From: Diplonema japonicum
Taxonomy: Eukaryota; Euglenozoa; Diplonemea; Diplonemida; Diplonemidae
Direction: 5' to 3'
DNA length: 64,000 nucleotides
Assembly: GCA_964019335.1 (NCBI GenBank)
Contig: OZ025651.1
Coordinates: forward strand, 248,001-312,000
Shown: one piece after another, positions 15,001 to 30,000 of the stretch
Position numbering within the stretch: the stretch's first letter is position 1
How the letters are laid out: each line of letters opens with the position of its first letter
The notes under the pieces: generated by a model
Databases searched by the model: none
Seen by the model: the letters and a program-made list of their open reading frames with translations, nothing else
What the model was told of the DNA's origin: nothing
Made by a program: the position numbers and the translations under genes

Positions 15001-18000
15001 GCTACGTAGATGGGACTGTTGACTGTTTGCCCGCAGGAACCGCTCTCTTGGAGGACAAAGACTACGGAACTGGTAGGGCACGTCTGCGTAGTCTTGACGA
15101 CAGGGCCTCTGTCTCTCTTGCAGATGCATCGGGTGCCTGTCTCTGCACTGGTGATACAACTAGCACCCGACGATGTCGTAAGACACGCCGTAGAGAAGAC
15201 ACAGCTGTCCTCGGTGCCGCATGCTGCTGAGCATCCTGCAGGCGTAAGGACATTGTTTTCAAATGTAGAACTCAGCCATTGGATATTGGCCGCCTGGCAG
15301 AGTGCGCGTCCACAGTCGGCAGCATCGGTTATTGTGGCGTAACCTGCTTCTTCACAAGTGTGCTGGTCGGTCATAAATACGTAGTCGTACCTCTGGTTGC
15401 CTTCCGAATACCACGTCTCAGAGTCGCACACAGAGATGTAGTCAACAGGCACGCAGCTTGATGTGCAGTTGTCACCGCCAAGCATGCATACATCGTTTTC
15501 CACGCTGCAGGCAGTATCCAAAGTTTTAATTGTAGTTCCAATTGTTGCAAAAGCACAGCCGGAGCAGTTGTCGGCACTGCTGCAGGGACCTTTGAAATAA
15601 TTCAAACAAATAGTGCCCTCAACACCGTTGGCGGTAGCAGGGTTCGGGCTGCCCGCGCCTCGCAGCTCAACTGTCTGCTCGCTGGTGCTGACGTTGATGG
15701 TAAGAACTCGGCACGCACCAGTAGTGTACTCGAGACCAACCACTCCACACTGTTCTCTCCCCATTTTAACGGTAGCAGATCTGCAAGCGGCTTCATCTGC
15801 CACGTTCAACACGAACGCGTCGAACATCCTGCTGCGGGAGTCCAAGCACACACCGTAGCCAATAAATGACCCTACATGGAGGTCCCCATCATATAGAGGG
15901 TCTGGAAGCGGTGCTTGGGTGGGCATAGGATCTGGGGAGATACGGCACCGCCCTGTTTCTGCCGAACACTCGCCTATAATGATGTCGACGTCATTTGAGC
16001 ACATGCACCGACCCCCGTGATTGAAAGGACCAGCCCACTCGGGGTCATTTGCGGTAACGCAGGTACCGTTCTCAAACGGCAGGTAGTTGCACCATCCTTG
16101 GCGCGCAAGATCCCAGCAGCGCTGGTTTCTATCGTCGCACACAGGCCTTCCGTCATCCGGCTCTGTTGCGCACCTACAGCCACACACATATACACCGTCA
16201 ATAGGGCCAGTGTCGAAACAAGCTGCCGTACCGCACATCGCTGAAAAGTAAGTGCAATCCGTTGGGCAGGCGTTGCACTTTACTGGACACATTCCCGACG
16301 CGTTGGAACCGACGGGAAACTCATGCCACTGCGCAGGTACAATTCCCAACAACGAGAGATCAAGGTCTCTACCGCACAGCTCCTGCATGACACCTACGCA
16401 CCTATGGTCATCTTGGCAAACATAGTCGATGCAAGGTGGGCGTGAACACTCTATTGTGACTGGGTCAACACCCAAAGAGGTGCACGTCAACCCGTAATCC
16501 CCGGCCTTAGGGTATCGAGGGTCGCAAGGAGTTTCGCATGATAGTCCAGCACTGATACATTCAGCTGGGCACAAAAAGAACACAGGGGTGGTGGAGTCGA
16601 AAGGCTTAGGGATAGGCCCCACACACGCATCGAGTGTGGAGTCGACGGTTTTGGCACAGCATTGTGCGGGATTCTGCTGTACGTACGTTGCGCAATCCTC
16701 TGCGATAATCTCTTCGAGGTTGCAGATTTCAAAGTCGCTATCTTGAATGGTGAGCATCAGAAGAGGTCTGACGCGAGCCACCCCCGCCTCCACGCCAGCA
16801 GCTGTACACCACACCGTGCAATCATCTTCACAAAGCGAGTTATGGTAGTTATACGCCACTGAGTCGAAGGGCGTCGTTGTCACGTTCATTGTGAGGTCGG
16901 GGTGCGTCTCTGCTTGGCCTGTCAGGCAAGTCTCGACAACAAGGCTCGACTCACCGTCCCAGCGAATACCTGCCCCCAGCAAGGGCAGCGGTGTCCACCC
17001 ATTGAACACATACGCACCCTGCTTCACAGAAGATTTCCAATCACCTTCGATGGGCCCTGTCAGTTCCCTTTCAGTGGTCCATCCGATTCTTACCTCGTAC
17101 GTGTTCACGAGTCCATCGTAGGAGTCAAATCCAAGACCTAAAATCTCGTTATGCTGTACCAACCCAGCTTCTAGCAACTCTTCGCTTCTGTACAGCAGCT
17201 GCAATCGCGCGTCATCAAAATTGCGACTCATGGTCACCACTTCTGATGTCTTGTTCGCTCCTTGCACGATGATGCGGGCCTCTGGGTAAGCAGGAGGGCA
17301 GTGATGTCCCTTCTTCTTGCACTCTGAAGGGCAGAGCGCGTACATATAGTCGATTGACAGTAATTGCACAGTCCCTGTACATTCACTGAGTGTTGAGCTG
17401 CAGCAGTTGCTGTCGTAACTATCAACAAAGTCTTGGCAGGCAGGTAGCGTGTTGATTAACCCTCGCCAGTTGCATGCTTCGTAAGCGTTCAGCGACACGG
17501 TGGCTGTAGGTGTCGGAAACGTGATTGTACTAGTATCAGGTGTTTTGGTCGCCGTATTTGTGCTTGTGGGAAGTGTCAAACTCACTGTCACGCTTTCTGT
17601 TGCTGTAGGAGCAGTAAGAGACACACTGGGTGAAGATGTATCAGACAGCGTGGGGGTGGTCGTGCCCCCAATGGTCCCAGTAATAGTCATTAACGTGTCG
17701 GTGGGGGTTAACAAAGTGACTGTAGGGCTACCCGTCAAGCTTGCTGTAAGGCTCAGCGTCTCAGAACCAGTAGTTGTAGCGGTGGGTGTACGGAGAGTCA
17801 CGGTGTCACTGGGGGTCGGCACAGTAATGGTCTCGGAAAAGGTGTGCGTCGGCAATGTGTGCGAAACAGTTTCAGTGCGTATGGTCAACGAGCCAGAAAC
17901 TGTAGTTGTGTGGCTGGCAGTGGGTGTACCCAGTGTGGCACTCGCTGTCGCACTTTCCGTTGGTGTTGGCACAGTAAAGCTAGCCGTACTAGTTATAGTT

Positions 18001-21000
18001 GTTGTTCGCAGCGTTAAGCTCACTGTGCTGCTCGCGGAAGGTGTAGGAATCGACGGGCTAACAGTTGCACTCTCTGTTACAGTTGGAACTGTTAAGCTAA
18101 CAGTTGCACTCTCAGTCAGTGTGGGGATCGTGAAGCTGTTCGTCGCACTGAGCGTGTGAGTTTCACTCGCAGTGGGCGTGGGGAATGTTAAGCTAGTTGT
18201 TGCACTCTCCGTTGGGGTGGGGGGTGTCATGGTAACCGTAGCTGTGACAGTTGGTGTGGGGAGTGTAGCACTAGTTGTCGCACTTTCCGTTGGTGTTGGA
18301 ACCGTGAACGTCACCGACGAGCTCTCAGTCAGTGTCCGTACCGTTAACGATACAGAAGTACTCAGCGTTGCCGTTTTTGTTTCAGTCGGAGTAGGAATTG
18401 TGAAAGTGGTTGTCGCACTCTCAGTTGGTGTAGGGAAAGTCAAACTTTCAGATGCGCTCTCCGTTGGTGTTGGGAGCGTCAGTGACACAGTCTCACTCGC
18501 AGTTGGCGTGGGGACAGTGAAACTAATCGACGCGCTCGCTGTAGGTGTCGGGAGCGTCAGTGACACAGTCTCACTCGCAGTTGGCGTGGGGACAGTGAAA
18601 CTAATCGACGCGCTTGCTGTAGGTGTCGGGAGCGTCAGTGACACTGTCTCACTCGCAGTTGGCGTGGGGACAGTGAAGGTCACAGTTGCACTTTCGGTTG
18701 GTGTAGGGATTGTGATACTAGCTGTCGCACTCTCGGTTGGTGTAGGGAGGGTAAAGCTTTCAGATGCACTCTCCGTTGGTGTTGGCACTGTGAGTGACGC
18801 TGTCTCACTTGCAGTAGGCGTCGGGACTGTGAGAGAGATTGACATCGTTTTGGTCAGTGTTGCAGTTTCCGTGGGAGTGGGCAGTGTGAGCGACTCTGTG
18901 AAGGTTTCTGTCGGTGTGGGGGGCGTGATGGACACTGTTGCGCTCTCCGTTGGCGTTGGAATTGTTATAGTTTCTGATGCGGTCTCAGTTGGCGTCCGAA
19001 CTGTCAACGACACGGTTGCGCTCTCTGTTGGTGTAGGGATTGTGGCTGTTTCTGACGCGGTCTCAGTTGGCGTCCGAACTGTCAATGAAACTGTTGCGCT
19101 CTCTGTTGGTGTAGGGATTGTGGCTGTTTCTGATGCGGTCTCAGTTGGAGTCGGAACTGTCAATGACACGGTTGCGCTCTCAGTAGGCGTTGGAACCGTG
19201 AACGTCACCGACGAGCTCTCGGTCAGTGTCCGTACCGTTAACGATACAGAAGTACTCAGCGTCGCTGTGTCCGTCTCTGTTGGAGTACGGAGTGTGAAAG
19301 TTGTAGTTAAACTTTCAGTTGGCGTGGGGACTGTGAAACTAACCGACGCGCTCGCTGTAGGTGTCGGGAGCGTCAGTGACACAGTCTCACTCGCAGTTGG
19401 CGTGGGGACAGTGAAACTAATCGACGCGCTCGCTGTAGGTGTCGGGAGCGTCAGTGACACAGTCTCACTCGCAGTTGGCGTGGGGACAGTGAAACTAATC
19501 GACGCGCTTGCTGTAGGTGTCGGGAGCGTCAGTGACACTGTCTCACTCGCAGTTGGCGTGGGGACAGTGAAGGTCACAGTTGCACTTTCGGTTGGTGTAG
19601 GGATTGTGATACTAGCTGTCGCACTCTCGGTTGGTGTAGGGAGGGTAAAGCTTTCAGATGCACTCTCCGTTGGTGTTGGCACTGTGAGTGACGCTGTCTC
19701 ACTTGCAGTAGGCGTCGGGACTGTGAGAGAGATTGACATCGTTTCGGTCAGTGTTGCAGTTTCCGTGGGAGTGGGCAGTGTGAGCGACTCTGTGAAGGTT
19801 TCTGTCGGTGTGGGCAACGTGACAGTCTCTGTCAGAGTGGGAGTAGGCGATATTTCGCAGTGATCGAAGCAGAAGGCCAGCTCCTCGAGGAAACAAGGGG
19901 CGTCACTGTGATTGTTGAACACGGAAAAGGAGCGCACGCCTACCAGTGTCACCTGCAGACACTTCCGGCTGCTACCAGGACAGAAATCCACATCTGTCAT
20001 GAGGTATTCACCTGCTACCGTGTTCTCAAAGCCGTCGTAAGTCACGACAGTGATGTTCGCAGGGTAGGTACCGCTAATGACAAGACTGGCTCCAGTGGCG
20101 ACCAACGGCCCGAAGCTGAGGAACAATCCATTTTCAGGAACAAGAATCGCGTTGTTGTGAAATGTCCCATCGGCATCGAGAACGGCGTTTTTCACATAAC
20201 GAATGCTACTTGGCTGCAGCGAGATATGTGAGAGCGTGCCAACCGCAACACCCTCGAAGCTTGTTTTCTGCCTCCCCGAAGGGTGTGAGGGGGTCACGGT
20301 TCCAGAAACGAACGAGTACTCAAGATAGTCCATATTGAATGCACCTGAAACATCGCCGTAACTGACAACAGACAGTCTTCTTGGCGTTGGACCGGAGGGA
20401 AGTACGTATGTCAAAACCATCACCAGTTCATCGAGGTCAAGATATCTGGTAAAAGGCACCCCAAAGCTTGAGTCGTCCAACAGAGTGTTGTCCTTGTCTC
20501 GCAGTAGGACATCAATGTACTTGCCGGCACCTGCGGTCACGTAGACATCAAAAGACATCTCTTTGACGTCGAACTGAAACACAAAGTCCAGCATTTGGCT
20601 GCCACAGTTCTGCACTGCAGCGGCACCTGTGCCATCGGGACCTATCTGACGGCTTCCTATGAATTGTTGTACGTAGTCTCCTGCGTAAAAGGTGGTGACA
20701 CCTTCTGCGTCGCTTGTAAAACCTATGCTGTTCAACCCTCCTGGGGCACCGACGGTGCTGCCGTCGTAGGCGTACCTGAGAGATGTCACACGCATGACTC
20801 CCGTCTCAGCAGTTCTGTCGAAAGCTACGGTGTTGAAAGGATGAAGGAAGTTGACGATGGTGCCGCAGTGCTCAGAACCGCATGCCTGCGTCACAACCTC
20901 CTCCGTGTGTATGGTTGTGCCACCTGTATGAAACGTGACAACGACACGGCATCCTGCTGCGCATTTGAAGTCGGCAGCAAACCCTGTCACAGTTATCCCA

Positions 21001-24000
21001 CCGAACTGCACGCGCTGTGCTGTTCCTTCCTTGAGCAACCACTCACCTGCAGAAGCGTCGGCACTGTCGGTGTTGGGACCTATATAGTCCACGTAGTGTG
21101 TGCTGTAGAAGTCTGACGATAGCCATCCCACAGAGCTGAAGGGGAGCTCAAAGATTCCCCGTGGCACCGTAGAGCTGCCGTCGAAAGACCACACGAACTG
21201 GTCCACCATCACCGTGCCACTCTGCGCTTCTATTGCGAGATTCAAGTGTTCGTCATCAGCACTCACTACTTTGCAGAAGTGACCTTCGCCGCATTGCTCA
21301 TCTAAGGACACGGTCTTTACTACTTCTGTGCCTCCATAGTTTAAGAACGTGAGCTTCACTGACGCGCCTGCAGTGGTTGAGACAAGGGACACTGCGATAT
21401 TCATGGCAACCAGATAATCATAGCTCAGACTACCGGTGGTGGGGACTTCCCAAGCAGCGTTGTCGCTGATGAAAGAATTCGCCAAGGTGTGGGACGAGCC
21501 TGTGACTTGCAAGTACGGGGAATAAGTGTTCTTCGACAGTCCCTGTCCTGTCTCATTAAACTTGACAGTCATAGGACCGGCGTGGAGTCCTTCGTCGAAG
21601 GTGAACTCTAGGTGATCGATGTCTATGTCTCTCAAATCGCTCTGGATCGTCAGCTCGTTGAAGTCGAAGGCGCTCATCTGAATACAATGAAACTTGGACT
21701 CGGATAGGGGGAAGCACTGCTGATCCATCGCGAAGCTGCGCGTCCACACGGAGCTCTTCGCGAAGAGAGCCGTCAAAGTCACAGTGGTGGCAAGCATGGA
21801 ACTGAACGCGACGATGCGTGCTGCCTTGACCTTGTGGGCAAACGTTAAGGTGGCTACCTGACCGGCTCTCAAGGTCCATGCACCTGCGAAGGTCTTCCTA
21901 TCAACAACATTAACTGCCATGAGGCCGATGTCGCTGTAGTATGCTCTCGGGAAGTCTGCAGAAGGAGGTGAGTAGTCAAAAGTGGCAGCTTGCACCCCTG
22001 TTTGCTTGATGGCACCGCCATCAAAGCGGAACCACGCCTCGCTGAAAGCGTAAGTAGGAATCCAAGTAGGCTTGTGCAACACAAGGGTATCAAACCCACC
22101 TCCCGTCGTCCATTCGGCGTTGGGCAGGCTGTTAATCTGTTCGGTGCCCACTTCAACACCAGCCAGGTATTTCGTGACACTGATCTTGGTGTCACAGTTC
22201 GCAGTGGTGATGAACGTGAGGCTGCTCACAGGGTAGAAAAACTGCACGGTAACGTCAGTTTCCACCCCCACGCCCCTGGGGTCATCCATCTTGCCATTCA
22301 GAATTTGTACATAGTCAATGTTGTCGATCTCCCCTGTTGTGAGTTCTTCGTAGAACTTCCCCGCAGGCACAGCTGTTCCATCGAAAGACATTTGAATGCC
22401 GTACAGCACCACTTCCTGTCCGTTGCCAGTGAACTGAATCTCGTCAAATTTATCGTTTGCCAGTACCAAATACCCGCACATGTGAGTGGTGCTCCCAGGA
22501 CATGCGACCGCCAAGGAAACACTCCCAGATCCTTTGGCGAAGCCCCTAAGGGTTGTAGCGTACGTGAAGGTGTGAGGAACTGTTCCCAGGGACGAGAATC
22601 GCACGGCTAGGTTTGTTGCCTTGTACGATATTCCTTCTCCTCCGAAGCGCAGCGTTACAGACTCAGAACCTGTGACATGGCCTAGTTGTATGCCTAAGTC
22701 CCCCATGAAGTTGGCACCGATGGTGTTGCTGGGGGTTACATAGCTGATAGAGGTATAGACAGGGAAAGCACCGGAGGAGTACGGTGCCCCTTCAGGAAAC
22801 GAGTTTACTATTACCTCGCCGGATGGCACTACCGTCGCTTCCGCATGAAATGCGTAGAACATGTGACTCACGACGACAGGTACCTCAGGGCTTAAGAACA
22901 TTGCATCGAACCCGTTCCACACGAGCAACGTCTTACACATCTTGTTCACACCGCATGGCTCATCGATTTGCAGCTCTTCACTCGACATGGCAGCACCAGC
23001 TTTCTTGGTGGATACTGTTACTTTCACAGCAGTGCCCGAGTCAGCGGTTATTTCAGCGGTGAACGTGGCGCCACTTGATTCTGTGGCGAAATAGTAAGTC
23101 AGCATCGTGGCGTCTGCGCCAACCAGCCAACCTGCTGTCCCATCGTAGGAAGAGGTCGACGTGGTGGTCAGGGAGAAGTACGTCCTTTTGTCGAAGAACG
23201 TTGCGCCTTCAAAGGACGAAGGGTACGGTGAGAAGTCGGGGTTTACATTACCCTGCACCATCGTTGGGGTGTTGTCGAAGGAATACGACAACCCGTGTAT
23301 CTTCAGTGCTTCTGTGCTGCTGTCCTTCACCGCAATATTCGTGGACACAACGTTCTTGGTCTGCACAACGTTGCAATGGTATCCTGCAGGGTAGTCGGCA
23401 AGCAAATCTACCGTTTCCTCAGCTTGGTCGGTGGTTACAACAACAGAAACACCAGCTTGCGAGGCGCACACCACCATGATCGTATCCGTCGCTGTTATAA
23501 ACGAGTAGTTCATTGTGAAAGTGCCCCCAGCTGCGACTTCAACACACATCTGCCCATCGAAGAATTCTCCGTAGGTGTGCGTGCCTATCGTGTTGACGTA
23601 GTATTTCCTATAGACGTCGGTCCCCATCACCGTCCCCACTGGGTTCGGCTCCAAGGGTGGTGTGATCAACAAAACGGGCAACGGCATGGAGGTGTCGAAA
23701 GAGTACATCAAGTCATCGATGAATTCCACTGAATCGGGCATCACCGCCTCGTCGAGCGCGATTTCCGCGGATACCAATAAAGCGCAGTACATACTGCCAC
23801 ATGGTTGGTTCGTGGTGACGGTGTGCTTGCCCACTTCCGCCATTCGTTTTTTATATGTGACAATGAAGGTCTGTTCTGAGGCTGTGATAAATGTCATCCT
23901 CAAATATCTGACCTCCAGTTTCACCGTGGTACTGCCGCCGTTTGTGATCACGGCGAAGTCGACGGCGGGAGTGGAAGTATCGGTGTTCCATGCTTCAGAA

Positions 24001-27000
24001 CTGTCAAAGCTTGTTCCGACTAGACACGCCCCGACAAGCTTGACATGGCTGGCTTCGATGAACATCGAGCAGTCGAAAGACGACGACAAGCTGTCGAAGG
24101 TCAGCCAGAAAGTACCAGATGGGAGAATGGTGGTTTCGTCAAAGGTGTACAGCATGTGATCGAGTGTTACTGTGAACAAGTGTCCGCTTATCTCGCAAGA
24201 AGGCGTTGGGAAGTGCGCAGCGTCGGGCGCCACCGTGATTTGAGACAGTTTTTGCAATGTGACCACCGCACACTTTGACGCTGTCCCGCAGTCCTCCGCA
24301 TTTTCCAACGTGAGCTTCGCGCTACTGATGACCGCATCGCTTGATGTGCTGGAGACATCGAGCGCGCTGCAGAGATTAGTCGACGACAGTACTATCCTCA
24401 CGTCCGTCATCGTCAGGAAGTACGTTTGGAAATCCGCAGTAATAGCACCTGAACCTACGTCGCTCTGCACTTTCATGGGGAACACAGCGCTCCCCTGATA
24501 GCCAACGACATCATGTGCGGTAGCGCTAACTGCGAACATATGGGAGCTCTGGTATTGCGTGGCTGTAAAGGTCCCACTTACTGCGGGCCATGTAATCGAG
24601 AGCCTTCCAGTGGGGACGACAACAGTGCCGTCGAAGGAGTACGACATTGTAAAGATAAACATCCCGAATGTGGAATCAAAACGAAGCTCATCCACAGGCC
24701 CGTTAAAGGTGTAAGAATTGCATCGGCGGGAACTCTGGCACGCTACATTCATGACGATGTCTTCTTGCGGACTAGAAAACAACCACCTACTCCGTGTGAA
24801 GCTGACTACAGCGTCGGATGCCGAATTAATGGCAATGTTTATCATGAAATTTGTGGCAGGTACATCGAATTTGATTATATGCTCACCACTTACTTCCCAT
24901 GTTCGAGTACTGCCATCGAAGCTTGTGCCTAGGTCTCGGTTTCCGGAAACCGCCGCGTTGGGTACGTCGTCATTAGAGAAGGTCAAGGTGCCACTCCCAA
25001 AAGCCGCGAAGTCCCTGGTGTGTACCCCGGCGGTGGGCACGATGTTTGAGTTATCGAATGTCCACCAAAAAGTGTGCAGTGCTGTGTCTTTAGTTGCAGA
25101 AAACACCACAAATTCTGCTTTGGTGCTGGCGACAACCAGCTCTCCACAGAATAATGTGCCCGAGGCACCACACGCTTGATTCACATTTACAGTTGCTGTG
25201 CTCTCGTCAGCTCCAAGGCTCTTGAATGTCACCACGACATCGCAGCTGATGCTGCCCGAGAACACCATTCGCATGGTGGTCGCGATGGGTGCGAACAGGA
25301 ATGAGATGCCTTGCTCCAGACCCTCTGAGAGGACCCACCCGTTCACACCGTCGTATGTATCAGTCGTCATGACCGTGGGACCTGTCAAGTACACCAGCTG
25401 CGGCGAGAACGTGTTTGTGGAAAAGGTACCCGATACTGCCGCAAAGTCTAAGACCTGCTTTCCATGTGGAAAGGCTGTGCCCTCGACCGAGGTCATGACA
25501 CGCAGGACCAACACGTCACTCCCAGTCGCTGTGATAGTTAGTACTTCAACACCTTTCTCCGCAAGATGGGTGCAGTAGTACCCACTGTGGTAGTCTAGCG
25601 TAAGAGAAGTACCCAATGGTGGGGTGCCTTCGCCACCCGCAGTTGCGATGTAGGAGATAGTAGTGCCAGGTACTTCTGCGCATATTGCGACAGTGATATC
25701 GAATCTCATGTATGAGAAGATAATTTTGGTTGACACGGCTTCAGGAACCCGCCAGGCTTTTCCCGCGAAACAGTCGACAAGCGTTTGTGTCCCATGTCCG
25801 AGGGAGCTGATGAAGTGGCTGTCGATGTAAGCGTTGTGGGAAAAAGTGGTGCCGGAGTCGAAGGTGAGGATGTAGGCGAAGGGCACTTTGAGGGTATCAT
25901 CGAAAGAGAATTTCAAATCATCCACCAGGATATCGTCGGAGGAGGAGAAGGCTACCTCGTCGAACGTTGAAGCTGCGATGAAAGTGCCACAAAATCTCGA
26001 GGACGCCGCATCGCATTGCGTCATAACATCGACGTTGTAGGAAGACACGGTATTACTAGACGTCTTTAACAAAACAGAGGCAGTTGTCAACACCGTTGAA
26101 GAAATCGTTGCACGGCAGCCTTTTACCACATGCGGGAGATAGCGCGTTCCGCCGTTGGTCGAGATTACAAATTGCACCGAGAGGCTCTGCGCCATTGACA
26201 ACACGACCGCGTTCGCAGAATCGTAGTGTGCAGCTGTCACACCGTTGGCACCGAACACCGCATTCTTCCCAACGTACGAGTTGCTTTCAAAGGCATTCCC
26301 TACCACGTCTTCGAAGTCTATGACGATCAGCCCCGCAGGATAGATTGCCGTGTCATCAAATGCGAGAAGAAAGTCGAACATGTTCCCGCTGAAAAATGGA
26401 GTCCCCTCGGACTCTGCACCCTCCTCTACAAGCAAGAAGAGGGTCAGCAACACTGCATCAAACTCTTGTTCGAATTCGATCTGCTGGCAACTTCCGGATA
26501 CCGCACACGGGTACAAATCATCGATTTTTACGGTTCCCGCGAACGCTGTTGTCAGGTTCTTAAACATGTGCACATGCAGCGTTAGCCCGAAGAACGGTAC
26601 GTAGAATGTCATTTTAAGCCTCTGTGCAGGAATGAACTTCGTAGACAGCACGAGTGGTTTGCACGTACCCGAGGGGGCGCACACTACTTTCCCCGGTCGA
26701 GGAGGCGATGTGGTGTCGGTGCCTTGGACTCGGTATATCAATTGAGGTATGCTGTCATACTCATTTGGATAAGTCTCGAGGTCCACGTACTGAATCCCCG
26801 AAGGAAGCAAAGAGGTGCCGTCAATGGAGTACGCTACGCTGATGAGGTAGCCGCTGTCAATGTACACCTGTACTGCGTCGAAGATGTACCCAGTTGAGAT
26901 CAGCAGCGACACACAAATATCACCTGTATTGAAGTCGTTCCCACACGGCACGAACGAGGTGTAGCTGATGTTTGTGACAGATGTTCCCCGGAAAAGCAGC

Positions 27001-30000
27001 TCAAGGTGCGCGACTTGCGGGTCCAGCCCACGAGACGTGCCCACGTCGACTTTCACAGCCGTGACCTGCAGATTGCTGAACGAAACGGTACTTGGAGTAC
27101 CCACGACTATTGTGTTCAACGGATCTGTGAAGCCGACCGTGTCGGGCACCACACTGTCAACAAAGTACGTTGCCAACACTCCGTAATCAATCATCGTTTC
27201 GAATTGGTTGAAGTCAACATTTACAAGCCCCGCTGGGGCCACTGGAGTGCCGTCGTACGAGAACCGCACGTGCGTCACGACAGCGTCCGCAGCGGGCTCG
27301 CATGCTATGAAGTCAAAGCCAGAAACAGACGTCACATGTTCTGCACAGTAATAGCTTTCGCACTCCTGCGTAACCTTAGCGAGAGAGCTTCCCACCATAA
27401 TACCTTCCTTGAACATGTAGCAATTCACGTCTTCAACCATTGCCGTAACGACGCTGAACCTGAGCGACGTCACTGGTATCATGTTAAAGAACAGGCTGCT
27501 GTTCGTCCCTGATTTCACATCCCAACCTGACCCCGATGGGGTATTGCTGCTGACGGCGGCTGGAGAAATGATCGAGACTTCCTGCGCCTTGAACGTCGTG
27601 GTAGAAGGTATGCTGCCTAGATTGAGGACTTGTATCCCCTCCGGGAACAAGAAGCTGTCGTCGTACGCCCACCGCATCTCTGTCATGGTCGGAGTGCCGC
27701 CGCTCGCGACGAGGCTGAGCATCTCGAAGTTCTCTTCGTAGATCCTTCCGTAGTAGAACCCTGTTGCGTACTCCGCATCACAGTTCACGATCACTGTGGT
27801 GATGACGCCTTTGCGGAAGACCTTAACACCGACTGACACGCCGGGCTGGCTCGCTACGATAACAGCATGCAGGCGTGTGACTGTGAAATACGTGAAGATC
27901 ACTTCTTTGGTGGCTCCTGTCTGCAACAGCCACCCACTGTCAAGATGTATCAAGGACACACTTTCGCTGCCGTCTCCGATCTTGCTCACCCAGTGCGAGG
28001 TGGCGAAGTCACGACTTTCGAACGCAGTGTCGAACTCAAAACGAAACACACCAGAGGGAAACGGGTCAACGTGAGTCGCACTAGTGGTGAAGGAGTACCT
28101 CACGTTGTCGACGTCAAAGTGCGCGACATCGGAGGTAACGAGCGTGATGCTGTCGAAGGGGTCGCTCAAGGCGAAGCTCATGCACCTGTCAGAGGCGCCT
28201 TCGCAGTTAGCACCTACCTCGTACTGCGTTGTTGTTTCCCTCCCAAAGTGGAGTCGTGTAGCGTTCAGTGTGATCGGGGCGTTTGCTCTTACAGTGATGA
28301 CAAACCTACCCACTGTGTGGAATTCAAAGTCCAGCTCGCACTGACCCATGCACCGCCACCAGTTTGAGCTGTCATACCCGGCACCAGTCACAACTGACGA
28401 GAGGGGGGTCGCTTTGCTGATGTGGTAGTTTGCAAGATTTGTAAAGAAATCAGAATCTTCAAAAGTCAGCACCCTTACACCGCTACCAAGCAGGTCAACA
28501 TTAGAGTCAAACGAGTACCCGAAGTCATCGGTCCAGAATTGAAAGTTAGATGTTGCTGTGAGGACGGCAGTTGGGCCAGTCATGTGCAGTATGTTGCAGT
28601 CCAGTGCCAAAGTCGGACCGCATTTGAACGCACCAGCAGTTTGCGCGTCCAGTGTATGTTGGTTCGTCATCGTTAAGTCCCTTGTGAACTGATTAACAGT
28701 AATCGCTGTCCCTGCACCTCCAATAACGAGAAGCCTCATGCGCTGCCACGGTACCACCATCGACGTGATTTCGACGGCGCCCTCCGCTGCTTTCCTATCG
28801 ATTACGTCACCTGCGCTCAGGGTTCCCGAAAGTTTAATAATCTCCTTGGGGAAGAGGACTGCCGTGCTTATATCTTCGAAGTCGAAGTGATATTCGTCCG
28901 AGTAGGGGGGAGAGCTATCGAAAGAGTAACGAAGACGGTGCAAGAGCAGCGACGGCGTGCTGAGCTTGAAGGAAACTGTGTCACAGTCGGAGAAGGTAAG
29001 CACGTAGCAGTAAGCGTTGGCCACAATCTGTTCACATTTTTCGCTCATCTCGTACTCCACGAAGGCGGTCGATTCAGCTTTGAACCCGCACGCGGCTTCA
29101 AAGTACACCGGCTCGACAAAAACCGCCTGCACCATCATCTGGATCGAAGTCAGCTTTGCATCAAACTTCAGCACATTCTGCTCTAACACGATAGACTGCC
29201 CGTTTAAAAAATCGCTCGCAGTTGACCTGAAGGGTGACATGGAGAACAGATGCTTTTCCATGAAGGCGTTCTCCGGCACAGTCGTGGTCGCGTACGGCAA
29301 GATATCGGCAGGGTCTATCTTGAAGACGCCCGCAAACGGCACAGGGGTCCCGTCGAAGGAATATGTGATGTCGAACAAGGAATAGGGGTTCGTTGTGCTG
29401 GTGATGCACATCTCGTCTACCCCTGCGTGGGTCGACACGTATGTGAGGCAGAATTGCGCAGTGCCGCAAGCAATCCCTGACGTCTCCCTGGCAACCACAG
29501 TACCAACCACCACACCCCGCCCTAGTACTTCAATATTGATATCAGAGGCTGTGCTTGCAGCTGCTGTAACAAACACAACGGAAAGCCCTGTTACCTCCGT
29601 GAACCTGAACTTTAAGCATGCTTTTTGTGGTGCAACGGCAAATTGTAGCGGCCGCATCCCGAAGCCAGCGTCGAAAGCACCCACGGACCTTATGGGGGTG
29701 ACAGAGCTGATCCATTTGTTTATTAATGCATCTTCCGCAAACTCATCCTCATCAAGTTGCAGGACCTGCTGCCCTGTGGGCACTACATGCGTTTTGTCAA
29801 ATGAGAAAGATATATCGTCGAGCAGCACGCCAGGTCCCACACCATCTACCTGTACCTCATCGAAGCCGGATGCCGTTACTGCTGTGATCTTACTGACACT
29901 TGAGAAAGGCACCACTTGCGTGCTTACCACTTTGCCGTGCCTCTTGAAGGTGATTGTGACAGATATATCCCCAGCCGTGTCCACCATCACCAGCATCCTG

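Noticed and set aside
193..16862. Numerous plus-strand frames of 60-255 residues across the first 17 kb
   Set aside because: All lie opposite the giant minus frame, show no shared domain logic and vary randomly in phase.
17500..19863. Plus-strand Val/Gly/Ser-rich repetitive reading frames of 219 and 563 residues
   Set aside because: They are the antisense reading of the Thr/Ser/Pro stalk. The minus frame is continuous with 34 kb of coding sequence, while the plus frames lack signal, domains or context.
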